NCBI GenBank assembly: GCA_948742005.1
Contig: CAPYQR010000091.1
Location: 1 to 6,561 of the forward strand
Direction: 5' to 3'
DNA length: 6,561 nt
Source: an uncultured bacterium
Lineage (GTDB): Bacteria; Cyanobacteriota; Vampirovibrionia; Gastranaerophilales; Gastranaerophilaceae
Part shown: piece by piece, positions 5,569 to 6,561 of the stretch
Numbering within the stretch: position 1 is the stretch's first letter
Layout of the letters: each line of letters starts with the position of its first letter
Made by a program: the position numbers and the translations under genes
The notes under the pieces: model-generated
Seen by the model: the letters and a program-made list of their open reading frames with translations, nothing else
Database searches by the model: none
Told to the model about the DNA's origin: nothing

Positions 5569-6180
5569 ATGTTAAAAATTATTCTTGCAACGGGAAATCA
5601 GCACAAAGTTGATGAAATTAATTTAATCGCAAAAGATTATAATATCGAATTTGTAATGCCTGAGGGCGAATTCGACCCTTTGGAGGACGGGAAAACGTTT
5701 TTGGAAAACGCTTATTGCAAAGCACTTTGTGCTGCAAAATTAAGCCAAAAATTAAAAACGCCAAACAAATCAAACGAACCCAAGTTTTTTCTTGCGGATG
5801 ATTCAGGGCTTTGTATTGACTATTTAAACGGCGACCCCGGAATTAGAAGTGCAAGATATGAATCGACACCGCAAAAGAGAATTGATAAAGTTTTGGAAAA
5901 ATTGAAAAATGTTGAAAATTTAAACGACAGAAAAGCACATTTTACCTGTGCAATGGTTGTGGTAGATAAAAATGGCGAAATTTTATTTCAAACAGAGCAA
6001 TATTGTACAGGCTATATTTTAAAAGAACAAAAAGGCACAAACGGTTTTGGATACGACCCTATATTTTTTAGCGATGAAAAGCAATGTTCCATGGCACAAT
6101 TAAAAGATGAGGAAAAAGCACAGGTTTCGCATCGTTCAAAAGCTTTAAGAGAAGTTTTGCTCTGGCTTGGGGAAGCTTGA
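5569..6180 (+). CDS. rdgB: XTP/dITP pyrophosphatase (RdgB/HAM1 family)
   Basis: This enzyme hydrolyses XTP, ITP and dITP to monophosphates, keeping deaminated purines out of DNA and RNA. The 203-residue product carries LATGNQHK (6-13), TFLENAYCKA (43-52), ADDSGL (76-81) with the probable catalytic Asp78, PGIRSARY (90-97), GFGYDPIF (159-166) and SHRSKAL (187-193), in family order. Between the first helix and ADDSGL there is a hydrophilic insertion of about a dozen residues (KLKTPNKSNEPKF, 61-73) compared with the usual short link, which should sit in a surface loop. AGGA (5562-5565) is only three bases from the ATG, a tight spacing. The gene follows uppS by 17 bases and is part of the same cluster. 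Confidence 0.95.
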   Translation: MLKIILATGNQHKVDEINLIAKDYNIEFVMPEGEFDPLEDGKTFLENAYCKALCAAKLSQKLKTPNKSNEPKFFLADDSGLCIDYLNGDPGIRSARYESTPQKRIDKVLEKLKNVENLNDRKAHFTCAMVVVDKNGEILFQTEQYCTGYILKEQKGTNGFGYDPIFFSDEKQCSMAQLKDEEKAQVSHRSKALREVLLWLGEA

Positions 6181-6237
6181 CGCAATTTTTTATTTTCAGC
6201 TGTTTTGTATTATTGTCAACAGCAAATGGTAAAGTTT

Positions 6238-6561
6238 ATGTCAATTAATCAAAATATGTTTTCAAATTTATTGCAGCAAAAAATAAAAACACAAAATTCT
6301 CCCAATCCAAACACCCAAGCAAACATACGGGATAATAAACAAAATAGTCAGAATAATCCGAAACAAAAATTAAAAATCAACAAGAAAAAATTAGTTTATT
6401 CTCTTGCGGCAGCAACAGGCGTTGCAGCTCTGGCTGCGGCTTTTGTATATTTTTCTAAAGGAAAAAATATCCAATTTAACAATAAAGCTTTAACAAATCT
6501 TCCCGATTCAACAGCTGAAACTCTGACAAATTCTTCCGAGCTTCTTAAAAAACCTGTCGAA
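6238..6561 (+). CDS. Uncharacterised single-pass membrane protein, N-terminal part (right-edge truncated)
   Basis: An open frame of 108 codons runs to the end of the window without a stop. The first 48 residues are rich in Asn, Gln and Lys with no aromatic core (for example NSPNPNTQANIRDNKQNSQ), likely disordered. A Lys cluster (KKK, 49-51) precedes a hydrophobic segment rich in Ala (about 52-72, LVYSLAAATGVAALAAAFVYF), and the chain then becomes polar again. Positive charges before the segment favour an N-inside orientation. This is a late anchor rather than a cleavable signal. An in-frame ATG at 6226 would add four residues, and neither start has a good ribosome binding site. It lies 57 bases after the rdgB-type gene in the same direction and frame and may be the last gene of that transcript. 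No function recognised. Confidence 0.7.
   Translation, partial: MSINQNMFSNLLQQKIKTQNSPNPNTQANIRDNKQNSQNNPKQKLKINKKKLVYSLAAATGVAALAAAFVYFSKGKNIQFNNKALTNLPDSTAETLTNSSELLKKPVE

Noticed and set aside
6199..6223. Intrinsic terminator after the rdgB-type gene
   Set aside because: GCTGTT/AACAGC is a 6-base stem with a 13-base loop and is not followed by a T-run.
1..6561. CRISPR array, insertion sequence, tRNA or prophage remains
   Set aside because: No spaced direct repeats, transposase or integrase motifs, or cloverleaf were seen on either strand.

Overview
The window looks like a chromosomal piece of a low-GC bacterium on the cyanobacterial branch, most likely a non-photosynthetic gut relative (Vampirovibrionia/"Melainabacteria", order Gastranaerophilales). 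Three things suggest this. The visible N-terminus of RpoB has the cyanobacterial/plastid-like wording ([10 protein letters not shown], then [15 protein letters not shown]). rpoB has its own promoter and no rplJ/rplL upstream, as in cyanobacteria. Several orphan proteins have Asn/Lys-rich N-termini, one with an "ITFKG" tag of a kind I associate with Gastranaerophilales. The assignment is from memory of family sequences and has not been tested by a search. No mobile element, CRISPR array, tRNA or rRNA was seen.

Layout. Bases 1-460 (minus) are the 5' end of rpoB, running off the left edge. Bases 461-803 are a divergent regulatory region with a near-consensus rpoB promoter, a possible short leader ORF or hairpin in the rpoB leader, and one or two promoters plus a perfect palindrome for the rightward gene. 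Bases 804-2595 hold three genes of unknown function: a 303-aa protein (+), a 72-aa protein (+) behind an exact-consensus sigma-70 promoter, and a convergent 184-aa protein (-). Bases 2732-6180 form a tight same-strand cluster: three-domain nifU, nifS, uppS and an rdgB-type XTP/dITP pyrophosphatase gene, with gaps of 9, 24 and 17 bases. At 6238 an Asn/Gln-rich protein with one membrane segment begins and runs off the right edge.

How the genes fit together. NifS takes sulfur from cysteine and passes it to the NifU scaffold, which builds iron-sulfur clusters. With no nitrogenase genes in view, this pair is probably the general Fe-S assembly system. UppS makes the undecaprenyl lipid carrier for cell-wall synthesis, and RdgB removes non-canonical purine nucleotides. 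These four are housekeeping genes that appear to share a transcript from a promoter near 2657. The three unknown genes form a lineage-specific island between two core blocks. I found no clearly novel multi-gene system. The least explained parts are the island genes, the rpoB leader and the strong promoter in front of the 72-aa gene.
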